A stretch of DNA of 8,850 bases, from contig JALVQM010000471.1 in assembly GCA_027025615.1 (NCBI GenBank), positions 1-8,850 of the forward strand, in the 5' to 3' direction. The first letter of the stretch is position 1. Each line of letters begins with the position of its first letter. The notes beneath the pieces are model-generated. The model did no database searches and was not told the DNA's origin. It worked only from the letters and a program-made list of their open reading frames with translations. Made by a program: the position numbers and the translations under genes. This document shows, piece by piece, positions 1-5,858 of this stretch. The stretch comes from Desulfobacteraceae bacterium. Its GTDB lineage: Bacteria; Desulfobacterota; Desulfobacteria; Desulfobacterales; Desulfosarcinaceae.

Positions 1-462
1 GTGGAACTGAAGTTTGACCAGTTTACCACCGGCCTTGGACGGATCCATGACCGCCTTGGAAGCAAGCTTGGCATGCCCGCTTTTGAGGAACTGGTCCACT
101 TCGGTAGGATGACAACGCGAGCAGGTCTTGGATGATACCATTGGAGAAATAAATATTTTACTGCCTTTCAGCCCCTCGCACTGGCTGGCCATTGGCGAAC
201 GTTTATCCACCACGTGACAATCGTAACAGGATATTCCGGCATGACTCATGCGGCCATCCTTCCAGCCCGCCACGATGCCGGGAGTCTTTTTGGAATGACA
301 CTCGATGCATTGCAGCGCTTCGGGAGTAAAGCCTCTTTTGATCACCAGTTCCTTGACCATGCCCTTCAAAGGCTGAGTTTCCTGTGCCCACCCACCGGCC
401 ACTGCCACTGCCAGAAGCAGGACCATGCATAAGGCACACATTTTGGCTGGCGAAAACCTCAT
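1..462 (-). CDS. HAO-like multiheme cytochrome c, N-terminal part (truncated by window edge)
   Basis: The gene starts at ATG 462 (reverse strand) behind a strong AGGAGG 8 bases upstream, and stays open for 154 codons to the window edge, so its 3' end is missing. Residues 1-26 form a Sec signal peptide (basic start, hydrophobic core at about 8-24, likely cleavage after GWA). Three CxxCH heme c motifs follow at 52-56 (CIECH), 79-83 (CYDCH) and 114-118 (CSRCH). The spacing and surrounding residues (TPGIVAGWK, SHAGISCYDCH, then SSKTCSRCHP and SGHA) resemble the N-terminus of octaheme hydroxylamine oxidoreductase-like cytochromes. In anaerobes these usually work as periplasmic reductases of nitrite or hydroxylamine. 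The NapC/NirT gene lies 48 bp upstream on the same strand, which fits a haoC-haoA-type pair. The crosslinking tyrosine that separates oxidative HAO from reductive forms would lie beyond the window, so the reaction direction and total heme count cannot be read here. Another multiheme family remains possible. Confidence 0.8.
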   Translation of the reverse strand, partial: MRFSPAKMCALCMVLLLAVAVAGGWAQETQPLKGMVKELVIKRGFTPEALQCIECHSKKTPGIVAGWKDGRMSHAGISCYDCHVVDKRSPMASQCEGLKGSKIFISPMVSSKTCSRCHPTEVDQFLKSGHAKLASKAVMDPSKAGGKLVKLQFH

Positions 463-510
463 TACAAGCCTCCTTTCTATATGAAGTACTGCATTGCTCA
501 AATAAACAGG

Positions 511-1083
511 CTATGTTTTGTTTTTAACACCAAAAAATGAGTCTGCTTCTTCAATCATGTTCTTATGCCCCACATTGGGGTGACATTCCGTACATCGTTT
601 TTTTATCTCCCCGCGCAGATATGCACGATGAGCCAAAAAACCGCCACGAGGCATACCCGGCGGCACCAGGACATGATGGCATTTACGACAGGCGCTGTCG
701 AAAGTAAATTTCAACCGGTTTTTCTCGGCATTGCCGGCCCAGTCAAAAGTTTTGGGATCGATATAAAAGTTCTGGATAACGTCACCGGTACCGGTAATGG
801 CCTTTGTAATTAAAAACTGGAAAAAATCACCATGGGGCAGATGACAATCTACGCACTGGGCGGCAAATCCCTGGGGATTCTGGCCGCCATGAACGGCCTT
901 GGCCCAGGCACTGCGGAAAGGAACCATGATGTGACAACTGGCGCAGAAGGTATCGGTATTGGTCGTTTCAATCATAAACCCGGAAGCCAGCACCATCATT
1001 ATGGTCAGGACGGCGCCGATAATCAGACCGAACCACCATCCCTTTCGACTGCCTGACTTCTTGGTCGTCTTGTCAGACGCCAT
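511..1083 (-). CDS. NapC/NirT-family membrane-anchored tetraheme cytochrome c
   Basis: Predicted 190-residue protein. An in-frame start 20 codons further upstream exists, but ATG 1083 has AGGAGG 8 bases before it and the encoded N-terminus then has normal NapC-family architecture. Residues 1-14 are basic and cytoplasmic, and residues 15-38 form one membrane anchor. Four CxxCH motifs lie at 47-51, 77-81, 132-136 and 164-168. The first is CASCHIM, the CxxCHxM form whose methionine is a heme ligand or near-ligand in NrfH/NapC proteins. Family members take electrons from menaquinol in the membrane and pass them to a periplasmic reductase. The partner is very probably the HAO-like cytochrome encoded 48 bp downstream, by analogy with HaoC/CycB-type proteins. 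The short length (about 190 residues) fits NrfH/NapC tetraheme members and not the pentaheme TorC type. Both genes probably share a promoter in the divergent gap near 1220-1280. Confidence 0.9.
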   Translation of the reverse strand: MASDKTTKKSGSRKGWWFGLIIGAVLTIMMVLASGFMIETTNTDTFCASCHIMVPFRSAWAKAVHGGQNPQGFAAQCVDCHLPHGDFFQFLITKAITGTGDVIQNFYIDPKTFDWAGNAEKNRLKFTFDSACRKCHHVLVPPGMPRGGFLAHRAYLRGEIKKRCTECHPNVGHKNMIEEADSFFGVKNKT

Positions 1084-1100
1084 TGGATTACCTCCTGATA

Positions 1101-1115
1101 CCGAGTCTGAATCGG
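1101..1115. promoter_or_regulatory. Short dyad (operator-like) just upstream of the cytochrome ribosome binding site
   Basis: CCGAGTCTGAATCGG is an imperfect palindrome: six of seven base pairs match around a central T. It lies in the untranslated leader of the NapC-type gene, a few bases upstream of its AGGAGG. It could be a repressor site or a small leader hairpin (CCGA/TCGG). No matching copy was seen near the kinase or cys promoters, so support is weak. Confidence 0.2.
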
Positions 1116-1222
1116 AAAGAAAAATTCCCCCTATCTTCAACAAATCCCCGTCATCTGCGCTGTTGCCGAGGACTATGGCAAGCTGTTGCTGATGAAGAAC
1201 ATCCAGATACAGAAAAGTTTAT

Positions 1223-1228
1223 ATTTTA
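1223..1228 (-). promoter_or_regulatory. Candidate -10 box of the cytochrome operon promoter
   Basis: Read on the minus strand this is TAAAAT, five of six matches to TATAAT, in an AT-rich stretch. No good -35 hexamer lies 16-18 bp upstream; that place is taken by the GTAAA repeat array (TTTAC on this strand) starting at 1244. A good -10 with no -35 and adjacent tandem repeats is the usual form of a promoter that depends on an OmpR/PhoB-type activator. Transcription would start near 1216, giving a leader of about 130 nt. Confidence 0.35.
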
Positions 1229-1243
1229 ATACCAAAAATATGC

Positions 1244-1280
1244 GTAAAAAACGGGTAAAAGAATGTAAAGAAATTGTAAA
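1244..1280. promoter_or_regulatory. Four helically phased GTAAA direct repeats, probable response-regulator binding array
   Basis: GTAAA occurs at 1244, 1255, 1265 and 1276, with start-to-start distances of 11, 10 and 11 bp, so all four lie on about the same face of the helix. OmpR/PhoB-family regulators bind head-to-tail to direct repeats with this period. The gene for such a regulator is the second gene of the divergent operon. The array sits between the candidate cytochrome -10 box and the candidate kinase -35 box, so one array could control both directions. The repeats are read directly; that the neighbouring regulator binds them is inference. Confidence 0.5.
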
Positions 1281-1289
1281 ATTCTTATA

Positions 1290-1318
1290 TTGAACGGCCA
1301 CCCCATATTTGTTATTTT
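1290..1318 (+). promoter_or_regulatory. Candidate sigma70-type promoter of the kinase/regulator operon
   Basis: TTGAAC at 1290-1295 (four of six matches to TTGACA) and TATTTT at 1313-1318 (four of six to TATAAT) are 17 bp apart. The tandem GTAAA array ends 9 bp upstream of the -35 box, a position suited to an activator touching RNA polymerase. Transcription would start near 1325, leaving about 50 nt of leader before the GTG start at 1374. Each box alone is weak; spacing and context are the main support. Confidence 0.3.
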
Positions 1319-1373
1319 AAACTGTAAGCTGAATGTATCCGAACCACACCTTCGCAATGGGGAATGTTACCCG

Positions 1374-3041
1374 GTGTTTTCACGCATTCGTTACCGTATC
1401 TCATCAAAATATGTCATTATTACAACGCTGGTCATGACAGTGGTTTTCGGCGTTCTTTTCTTCTGGATTGCCGGACGGCATACCGAGCTGATCATCCAGC
1501 AGGTAGAAAAGCAGGCTCTTATCCTGTACCGCCAGATTGTACTTACCCGCCAGTGGGTTTCAGACCATGGATTCGTACTGGTTGCCAGTGTGCCTGCACA
1601 TAACACGGATAAGGGTAACCCATTGCCGCAGGTTGCATCCATTGCCGGCCGCGCCTATACCCGCATAACGCCGGCTTCCTTAACCCGCCAGCTCTCAAAG
1701 CTGGCAGCCGGCAACCGGATGTACAGTTTCAATATCACAAGCGGTGCACAACGAATCGGACGCATGTCGCCGGACCCTTTTGAAAAAAGGGCCTTGGCCC
1801 TGTTTCAAAATGGACGGCAGGATCCCATCAAAAGCATAGAAATAAAAAACGGTGAGCACGTTTTCCGCTACGCCGCACCTTTGCTGGTGCGCCAAAGCTG
1901 CCTGGCCTGCCACGACAAAGGCAATTTTGAAATAGGCAGTGTAGGAGGCTGTATCAGTGTATTGATACCATTTGAATCCGCTTACAAGGCCATCGGCCGG
2001 GAGCGGCTGATCCTGTTTGTCGCCATGTCGGCAATGGCTTTTGGTCTTGTTGCGGTCTTGTTTCTTTTCGCCAGGAAGATGATTTTCAATCCTATTTACC
2101 GCATCAAGGACTTAACCTCCGATTTGCGCAGTGAAGCTTTTTACGATGAAACAAATGTACGGGGCGACGAACTCAAAGAATTCACGGGGCTTTGCTACCT
2201 TTTGGACAAAAAATTAAAATCCTATCACCGGGAACTTGAGAAAAAAATCTCCGAGGCGACAAGAGATCTGTCGCGTACAAACCATGAGTTGGAACAGGCC
2301 AACCAGGAACTGAGAGCCCTGAACACCGCCCGGATCGACTTTTTCAGCGAAATTTCCCACGAGCTGAGAACCCCCTTGACTGCGATCAAGGGGGCTGCCG
2401 ACATTCTGTCACGCAAAGGGACCTGCAAGGAACCGGTTTATGTCGATATCATCAAGAAAAACACTGATTACCTGATTCGCACGATCATTGATTTTCTGGA
2501 TTATTCACGCATTGAGGCCGGTCGTCTGGAACTTGACCCGGAAGATACGGATGTGACGAAACTTGCGGAAGAGACTATTGCCGCCCTCCATGCTTCAGCA
2601 TTTAAGAAAAAGCTGGAAATACAACTGGAATCCAAAGAACCCTGCACGGTTGTGGCAGACAGACACCGCATTTACCAGGTATTTGCCAACCTGCTTGCCA
2701 ATGCTGTAAAATTTTCACCCCGTGATAGCAAGATTTCCGTAAGCATTGAAAACCGGCAGAGTTATGTACAGATATCAGTCAAGGACCAGGGACCGGGCAT
2801 CGACCCGCAATATCAGCAGGCGGTGTTTGACAAGTTTTTCCAGATACCGGGACGCAAGGCACCGGACAGTTTTTTCAAAGGGTCTTCGGGAATCGGTCTT
2901 GCCATCTGTAAAGCGCTGGTGACTGCCCACGGCGGTAGAATTTGGGTGGAAAGCAATCCAGGAGCAGGCAGTCGCTTTATTTTCACCCTTCCCAAGGCAG
3001 GCATAGACAAGGAACAGGAAAAAGATGCAGAACAAGTTTGA
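1374..3041 (+). CDS. Sensor histidine kinase with a periplasmic c-type heme (DUF3365/Tll0287-like) sensor domain
   Basis: Membrane histidine kinase, 555 residues from the GTG start at 1374, which has a GGGGA-like site about 10 bases upstream. The frame is open from a TTG at 1290, but that codon has no ribosome binding site and overlaps a likely -35 box. Order of parts: membrane helix about 12-34; periplasmic domain about 35-211; membrane helix about 212-236; linker with a heptad-like coiled coil about 284-325; HisKA domain with phospho-acceptor H329 in SHELRTPL; HATPase domain with N-box N443, DQGPGI at 471-476 and GxGLAI at 506-511. The periplasmic domain holds one CxxCH motif (CLACH, 176-180) close to the second helix, as in the DUF3365/Tll0287-like heme sensors. 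The heme could sense redox state or a ligand such as NO, and the signal would pass to the regulator encoded next. The ligand cannot be read from sequence. Divergence from the multiheme cytochrome genes suggests they are its target. Confidence 0.9.
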   Translation: MFSRIRYRISSKYVIITTLVMTVVFGVLFFWIAGRHTELIIQQVEKQALILYRQIVLTRQWVSDHGFVLVASVPAHNTDKGNPLPQVASIAGRAYTRITPASLTRQLSKLAAGNRMYSFNITSGAQRIGRMSPDPFEKRALALFQNGRQDPIKSIEIKNGEHVFRYAAPLLVRQSCLACHDKGNFEIGSVGGCISVLIPFESAYKAIGRERLILFVAMSAMAFGLVAVLFLFARKMIFNPIYRIKDLTSDLRSEAFYDETNVRGDELKEFTGLCYLLDKKLKSYHRELEKKISEATRDLSRTNHELEQANQELRALNTARIDFFSEISHELRTPLTAIKGAADILSRKGTCKEPVYVDIIKKNTDYLIRTIIDFLDYSRIEAGRLELDPEDTDVTKLAEETIAALHASAFKKKLEIQLESKEPCTVVADRHRIYQVFANLLANAVKFSPRDSKISVSIENRQSYVQISVKDQGPGIDPQYQQAVFDKFFQIPGRKAPDSFFKGSSGIGLAICKALVTAHGGRIWVESNPGAGSRFIFTLPKAGIDKEQEKDAEQV

Positions 3042-3756
3042 TTCATCGGTAAACAAATCCGAAACCAACATCCTGATCGTCGATGATGACCCTGATATTC
3101 TGATGATCCTGGAAGACAATCTGAAAATAGACGGTTATCGAACCTTCTGTGCCCGGGACGGACGCGAAGCACTGGATATTTTCAACAGCCGGCGTATTGA
3201 CCTGATTGTGCTTGACCTGATGTTACCTGACCTGGACGGTCTTCAGGTCTGTCGAACCGTACGGGCTGAATCACGTATTCCCATCATCCTTTTGACTGCC
3301 AAGGATGCCGTATCGGACAAAGTACTGGGCCTGGAGTGCGGAGCAGACGACTACATGGTCAAGCCCTTCGACTATCTGGAGCTGGCAGCCCGGATCAAGG
3401 CCCGCCTGCGCCGATCCGGAAGATTTGAGACAGATCGGTCGCAAAACCTGGAAATCGGCGGTCTTAAAATGAACGCAGCCGCACGCCGGGTACAAATGAA
3501 CGGACGTAATGTTTCCCTGACAAAAAAAGAGTTTGACCTGTTACTGTTGCTAGCCCGTAACGCCGGCCAGGTCATGGACCGGGAGACCATCCGCAGTACC
3601 TTGTGGCCTGAAAACCGGCTTTATAAATGGAGCAGGACCATAGATGTCCATGTTCAGCATTTGCGATCAAAAATTGAGCCCGACCCCCGTCGGCCCCGGT
3701 TCATTGTAACCGTGCCCGGCGTCGGCTACTGTCTCAAAATTCCCGACTTGCCTTAA
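3025..3756 (+). CDS. OmpR/PhoB-family response regulator
   Basis: Response regulator of 243 residues. ATG 3025 lies inside the end of the kinase gene (17 bp overlap in another frame), with a purine-rich GGAA site upstream, so translation is probably coupled. The receiver domain spans about 15-128: acidic D20-D21-D22, phospho-acceptor D64 in VLDLMLPDLDG, T91 in LLTAKD and K113 in KPF are all present, so it should be phosphorylatable. The winged-helix DNA-binding domain at about 140-240 has the family features KKEFDLLLLLARNAG, then WPENRLYKWSRTIDVHV and the C-terminal VPGVGYCL hairpin. Proteins of this family bind tandem direct repeats with 10-11 bp period, which is what the GTAAA array upstream of the kinase shows. 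Likely targets are the divergent cytochrome operon and its own operon (inference). No terminator is obvious downstream. Confidence 0.95.
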   Translation: MQNKFDSSVNKSETNILIVDDDPDILMILEDNLKIDGYRTFCARDGREALDIFNSRRIDLIVLDLMLPDLDGLQVCRTVRAESRIPIILLTAKDAVSDKVLGLECGADDYMVKPFDYLELAARIKARLRRSGRFETDRSQNLEIGGLKMNAAARRVQMNGRNVSLTKKEFDLLLLLARNAGQVMDRETIRSTLWPENRLYKWSRTIDVHVQHLRSKIEPDPRRPRFIVTVPGVGYCLKIPDLP

Positions 3757-3864
3757 ATCGAAACAAGATTATATTGAAAGACATAGGTTTGCCGTTGCGA
3801 CTGCTGCAAACTGGCCCGCCTTCAAGCAAAAACCAGCCCGGTTGTCCAGCGCCGTGAAAGGTAA

Positions 3865-3893
3865 TTGGCTCTTAATACACGCTGGAGAATAAT
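3865..3893 (+). promoter_or_regulatory. Candidate sigma70 promoter of the cysE-cysK operon
   Basis: TTGGCT at 3865-3870 (four of six to TTGACA) and AATAAT at 3888-3893 (five of six to TATAAT) are separated by exactly 17 bp. The start of transcription would be near 3900, leaving a leader of about 37 nt to ATG 3937. The 180-bp gap after the response regulator supports a separate transcription unit. No cysteine-responsive RNA element was recognised in the leader. Confidence 0.45.
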
Positions 3894-3936
3894 AAAAAGC
3901 GTATTGGTCCTGCAACAACCAACCAGGGAGCTGAAA

Positions 3937-4893
3937 ATGAAAAGGCAGAATCCAACTATTTCAGAATCAAATACCTGCAAGACCGACGAGGCTTTCAGCA
4001 GAAAGATGAAAGCCCGCCTGCCGGCGCTTGCAGAAAAAATAATCGCTCATTGCGACACTGACGAGTGCTACACCCATATCGATTACGAACCCCTGTCATC
4101 CGAAGGTTATGTAGCCGATCTGATCGACAAGTTCAGGCAGCTTATTTTCCCGGGTTATTTTTCAAAGGAAAAGTTAGATCCGGCCAATGCAAAGTACAGC
4201 CTAGGACAAGCGGTTACCGCGCTTTATGACATGTTAGCCGAACAGATAACCCATAGTATCCGCCACGAATGTCTGCGTTACGACATGACCTGTTCAGAAT
4301 GTGAGTCGAGCGGCCAGGAAAAAGCCCTGGCAATGATAGAATCGATCCCCGCCATCCGCAGGCTGCTTGTGACCGACGTTCAGGCAACCCTGGACGGAGA
4401 CCCCGCGGCCAAGAGTCACGATGAAATAATTTTCTGCTACCCGGGAATTTTTGCCATCACGGTTTACCGGGTCGCCCACAGGCTTTTCGAGCTATCCGTG
4501 CCCCTGTTGCCACGGCTGATGACAGAACACGCCCATAGCCTGACCGGCATCGATATCCATCCGGGTGCTACCATCGGTCCCCGATTTGTAATCGATCACG
4601 GCACCGGTGTGGTTATCGGTGAAACCACCGTGATTGGCCATAATGTACGTATATATCAAGGTGTTACCCTGGGAGCCCTGAGCCTGCCGCAAAACGCTGG
4701 TGAACAATGGCGAGGCAAAAAGCGTCATCCAACCATTGAAGACGACGTTATCATCTATTCCGGGGCAACAATTCTGGGGGGAAAAACGGTTATCGGTGCC
4801 CGTTGTGTCATTGGCGGAAACGTCTGGCTAACCGAATCAGTCCCCCCAGACACCCGGGTCCTTATGGAACAACCTCGCCTGGTCTACAAGTAG
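3937..4893 (+). CDS. cysE: Serine O-acetyltransferase, long EpsC-type
   Basis: Transfers acetyl from acetyl-CoA to L-serine, giving O-acetylserine, the first step of cysteine synthesis in the cytoplasm. Predicted 318 residues from ATG 3937, which has AGGGAG six bases upstream; a TTG 24 codons earlier keeps the frame open but overlaps the promoter and lacks a binding site. Residues 1-195 are a long helical region, and about 200-310 form the left-handed beta helix of hexapeptide repeats. The catalytic Asp-His pair of E. coli CysE (D143/H158) corresponds to D206 in DIHPGATIG and H221 in IDHGTGVVIGET, with identical 15-residue spacing; H264 in RHP matches H193. The extended N-terminus, with C112, C119 and C122 (C-x6-C-x2-C), is typical of the EpsC-type branch and not of the 273-residue enterobacterial form. 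cysK follows after 29 bp. The two products could form a cysteine synthase complex, but the C-terminus (LVYK) lacks the usual terminal isoleucine, so complex formation is uncertain. Confidence 0.93.
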   Translation: MKRQNPTISESNTCKTDEAFSRKMKARLPALAEKIIAHCDTDECYTHIDYEPLSSEGYVADLIDKFRQLIFPGYFSKEKLDPANAKYSLGQAVTALYDMLAEQITHSIRHECLRYDMTCSECESSGQEKALAMIESIPAIRRLLVTDVQATLDGDPAAKSHDEIIFCYPGIFAITVYRVAHRLFELSVPLLPRLMTEHAHSLTGIDIHPGATIGPRFVIDHGTGVVIGETTVIGHNVRIYQGVTLGALSLPQNAGEQWRGKKRHPTIEDDVIIYSGATILGGKTVIGARCVIGGNVWLTESVPPDTRVLMEQPRLVYK

Positions 4894-4922
4894 ACCGGGA
4901 CTGTCGTTAAAAAGGAGTCAGC

Positions 4923-5858
4923 ATGAATTACTACACCCAAATAGGTGCCACCATAGGCAATACCCCCCTTGTACGCCTCAGCCGAATTACCACCGGTCTG
5001 AAGGCTGAAGTTCTGGCCAAGCTGGAATTTTTCAACCCCCTTGGAAGTGTAAAAGACAGGATAGCGGCAGCCATGCTGGCTGACGCTGAAAACAGGGGGT
5101 TGATCAGCAGCCGGACACTTATAATCGAACCGACCAGCGGCAACACCGGTATCGGACTTGCTTTTTTGTGTGCTTCCAAGGGCTACCGTCTGGCCCTGGT
5201 GATGCCTGATACCATGAGTGTCGAACGCCGCAAGTTACTGAAGCACCTGGGAGCCGAATTGATTCTAACCGACGGAAGCAAAGGAATGGCCGAGGCGATT
5301 GAAAAAGCCCGTCAAATAGTGGCTGAAAAAGACAATACTTTCATGCCTGACCAGTTTTCCAACCCGGCCAATGTTAGGGCCCACCAGGAAACCACAGCCC
5401 CTGAAATATGGAACGCCACCGAAGGCCAAGCCGATATCCTGGTGGCCGGCGTGGGTACCGGCGGTACCATCACCGGCATCAGCCGCTATTTCAAGGAGCG
5501 CAAGACGAGCTTCAAAACAATAGCTGTAGAGCCGGCCGGCTCTCCGGTACTGTCCGGTGGCAGCAAGGGTCCTCATAAAATTCAGGGTATCGGTGCCGGT
5601 TTCATACCTGAAATCCTGGATCTCAGCCTGATAGATGATGTTATCAAAGTGGCTGACGATGATGCGTTTGCCACCGCCCGGGCCCTTGCCGGCCGGGAGG
5701 GGATTCTTTGCGGGATTTCATCCGGGGCCGCCGCCTGGGCCGCCATCCAGGTAGCCCGGCAGCCTGAAAATGCCGGCAAGACAATCATCACGATCCTGCC
5801 CAGCACCGGTGAACGCTACCTGAGCACTGAACTTTTTGTAAATGACCAGGCAAGATGA
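4923..5858 (+). CDS. cysK: Cysteine synthase (O-acetylserine sulfhydrylase), PLP-dependent
   Basis: Makes L-cysteine from O-acetylserine and sulfide with pyridoxal phosphate in the cytoplasm. The 311-residue length is usual for CysK/CysM. The PLP lysine is K44 in the NPLGSVKDR motif. The substrate loop TSGNTG is at 71-76, the phosphate-binding glycine loop GTGGT at 178-182, and the serine that holds the pyridine nitrogen lies in GISSGAA near 266-267. The start ATG 4923 follows an AAGGAG site. The gene is 29 bp after cysE and its TGA stop overlaps the next start by 4 bp (ATGA), so it belongs to a tight operon. Assignment to CysK and not CysM or cystathionine beta-synthase rests on the pairing with cysE and the general sequence pattern. 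It would provide sulfide assimilation, consistent with a sulfidic, anaerobic host. Confidence 0.95.
   Translation: MNYYTQIGATIGNTPLVRLSRITTGLKAEVLAKLEFFNPLGSVKDRIAAAMLADAENRGLISSRTLIIEPTSGNTGIGLAFLCASKGYRLALVMPDTMSVERRKLLKHLGAELILTDGSKGMAEAIEKARQIVAEKDNTFMPDQFSNPANVRAHQETTAPEIWNATEGQADILVAGVGTGGTITGISRYFKERKTSFKTIAVEPAGSPVLSGGSKGPHKIQGIGAGFIPEILDLSLIDDVIKVADDDAFATARALAGREGILCGISSGAAAWAAIQVARQPENAGKTIITILPSTGERYLSTELFVNDQAR

Noticed and set aside
203..439. Minus-strand open frame within the first cytochrome region
   Set aside because: It is out of frame with the signal peptide and three CxxCH motifs of the HAO-like gene, which explain the same bases and have a strong ribosome binding site.
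1084..1143. Twenty-residue upstream extension of the NapC-type protein
   Set aside because: The AGGAGG just before ATG 1083 and the normal NapC architecture from that start favour the shorter protein.
1290..1373. Upstream extension of the kinase to a TTG codon at 1290
   Set aside because: It lacks a ribosome binding site, adds 28 residues unlike a kinase N-terminus and overlaps a likely -35 box; GTG 1374 is better.
3787..3811. Inverted repeat GTTTGC/GCAAAC after the response regulator as a terminator
   Set aside because: The stem is only 6 bp with a 13-base loop and no T tract, so it is not distinguishable from chance.
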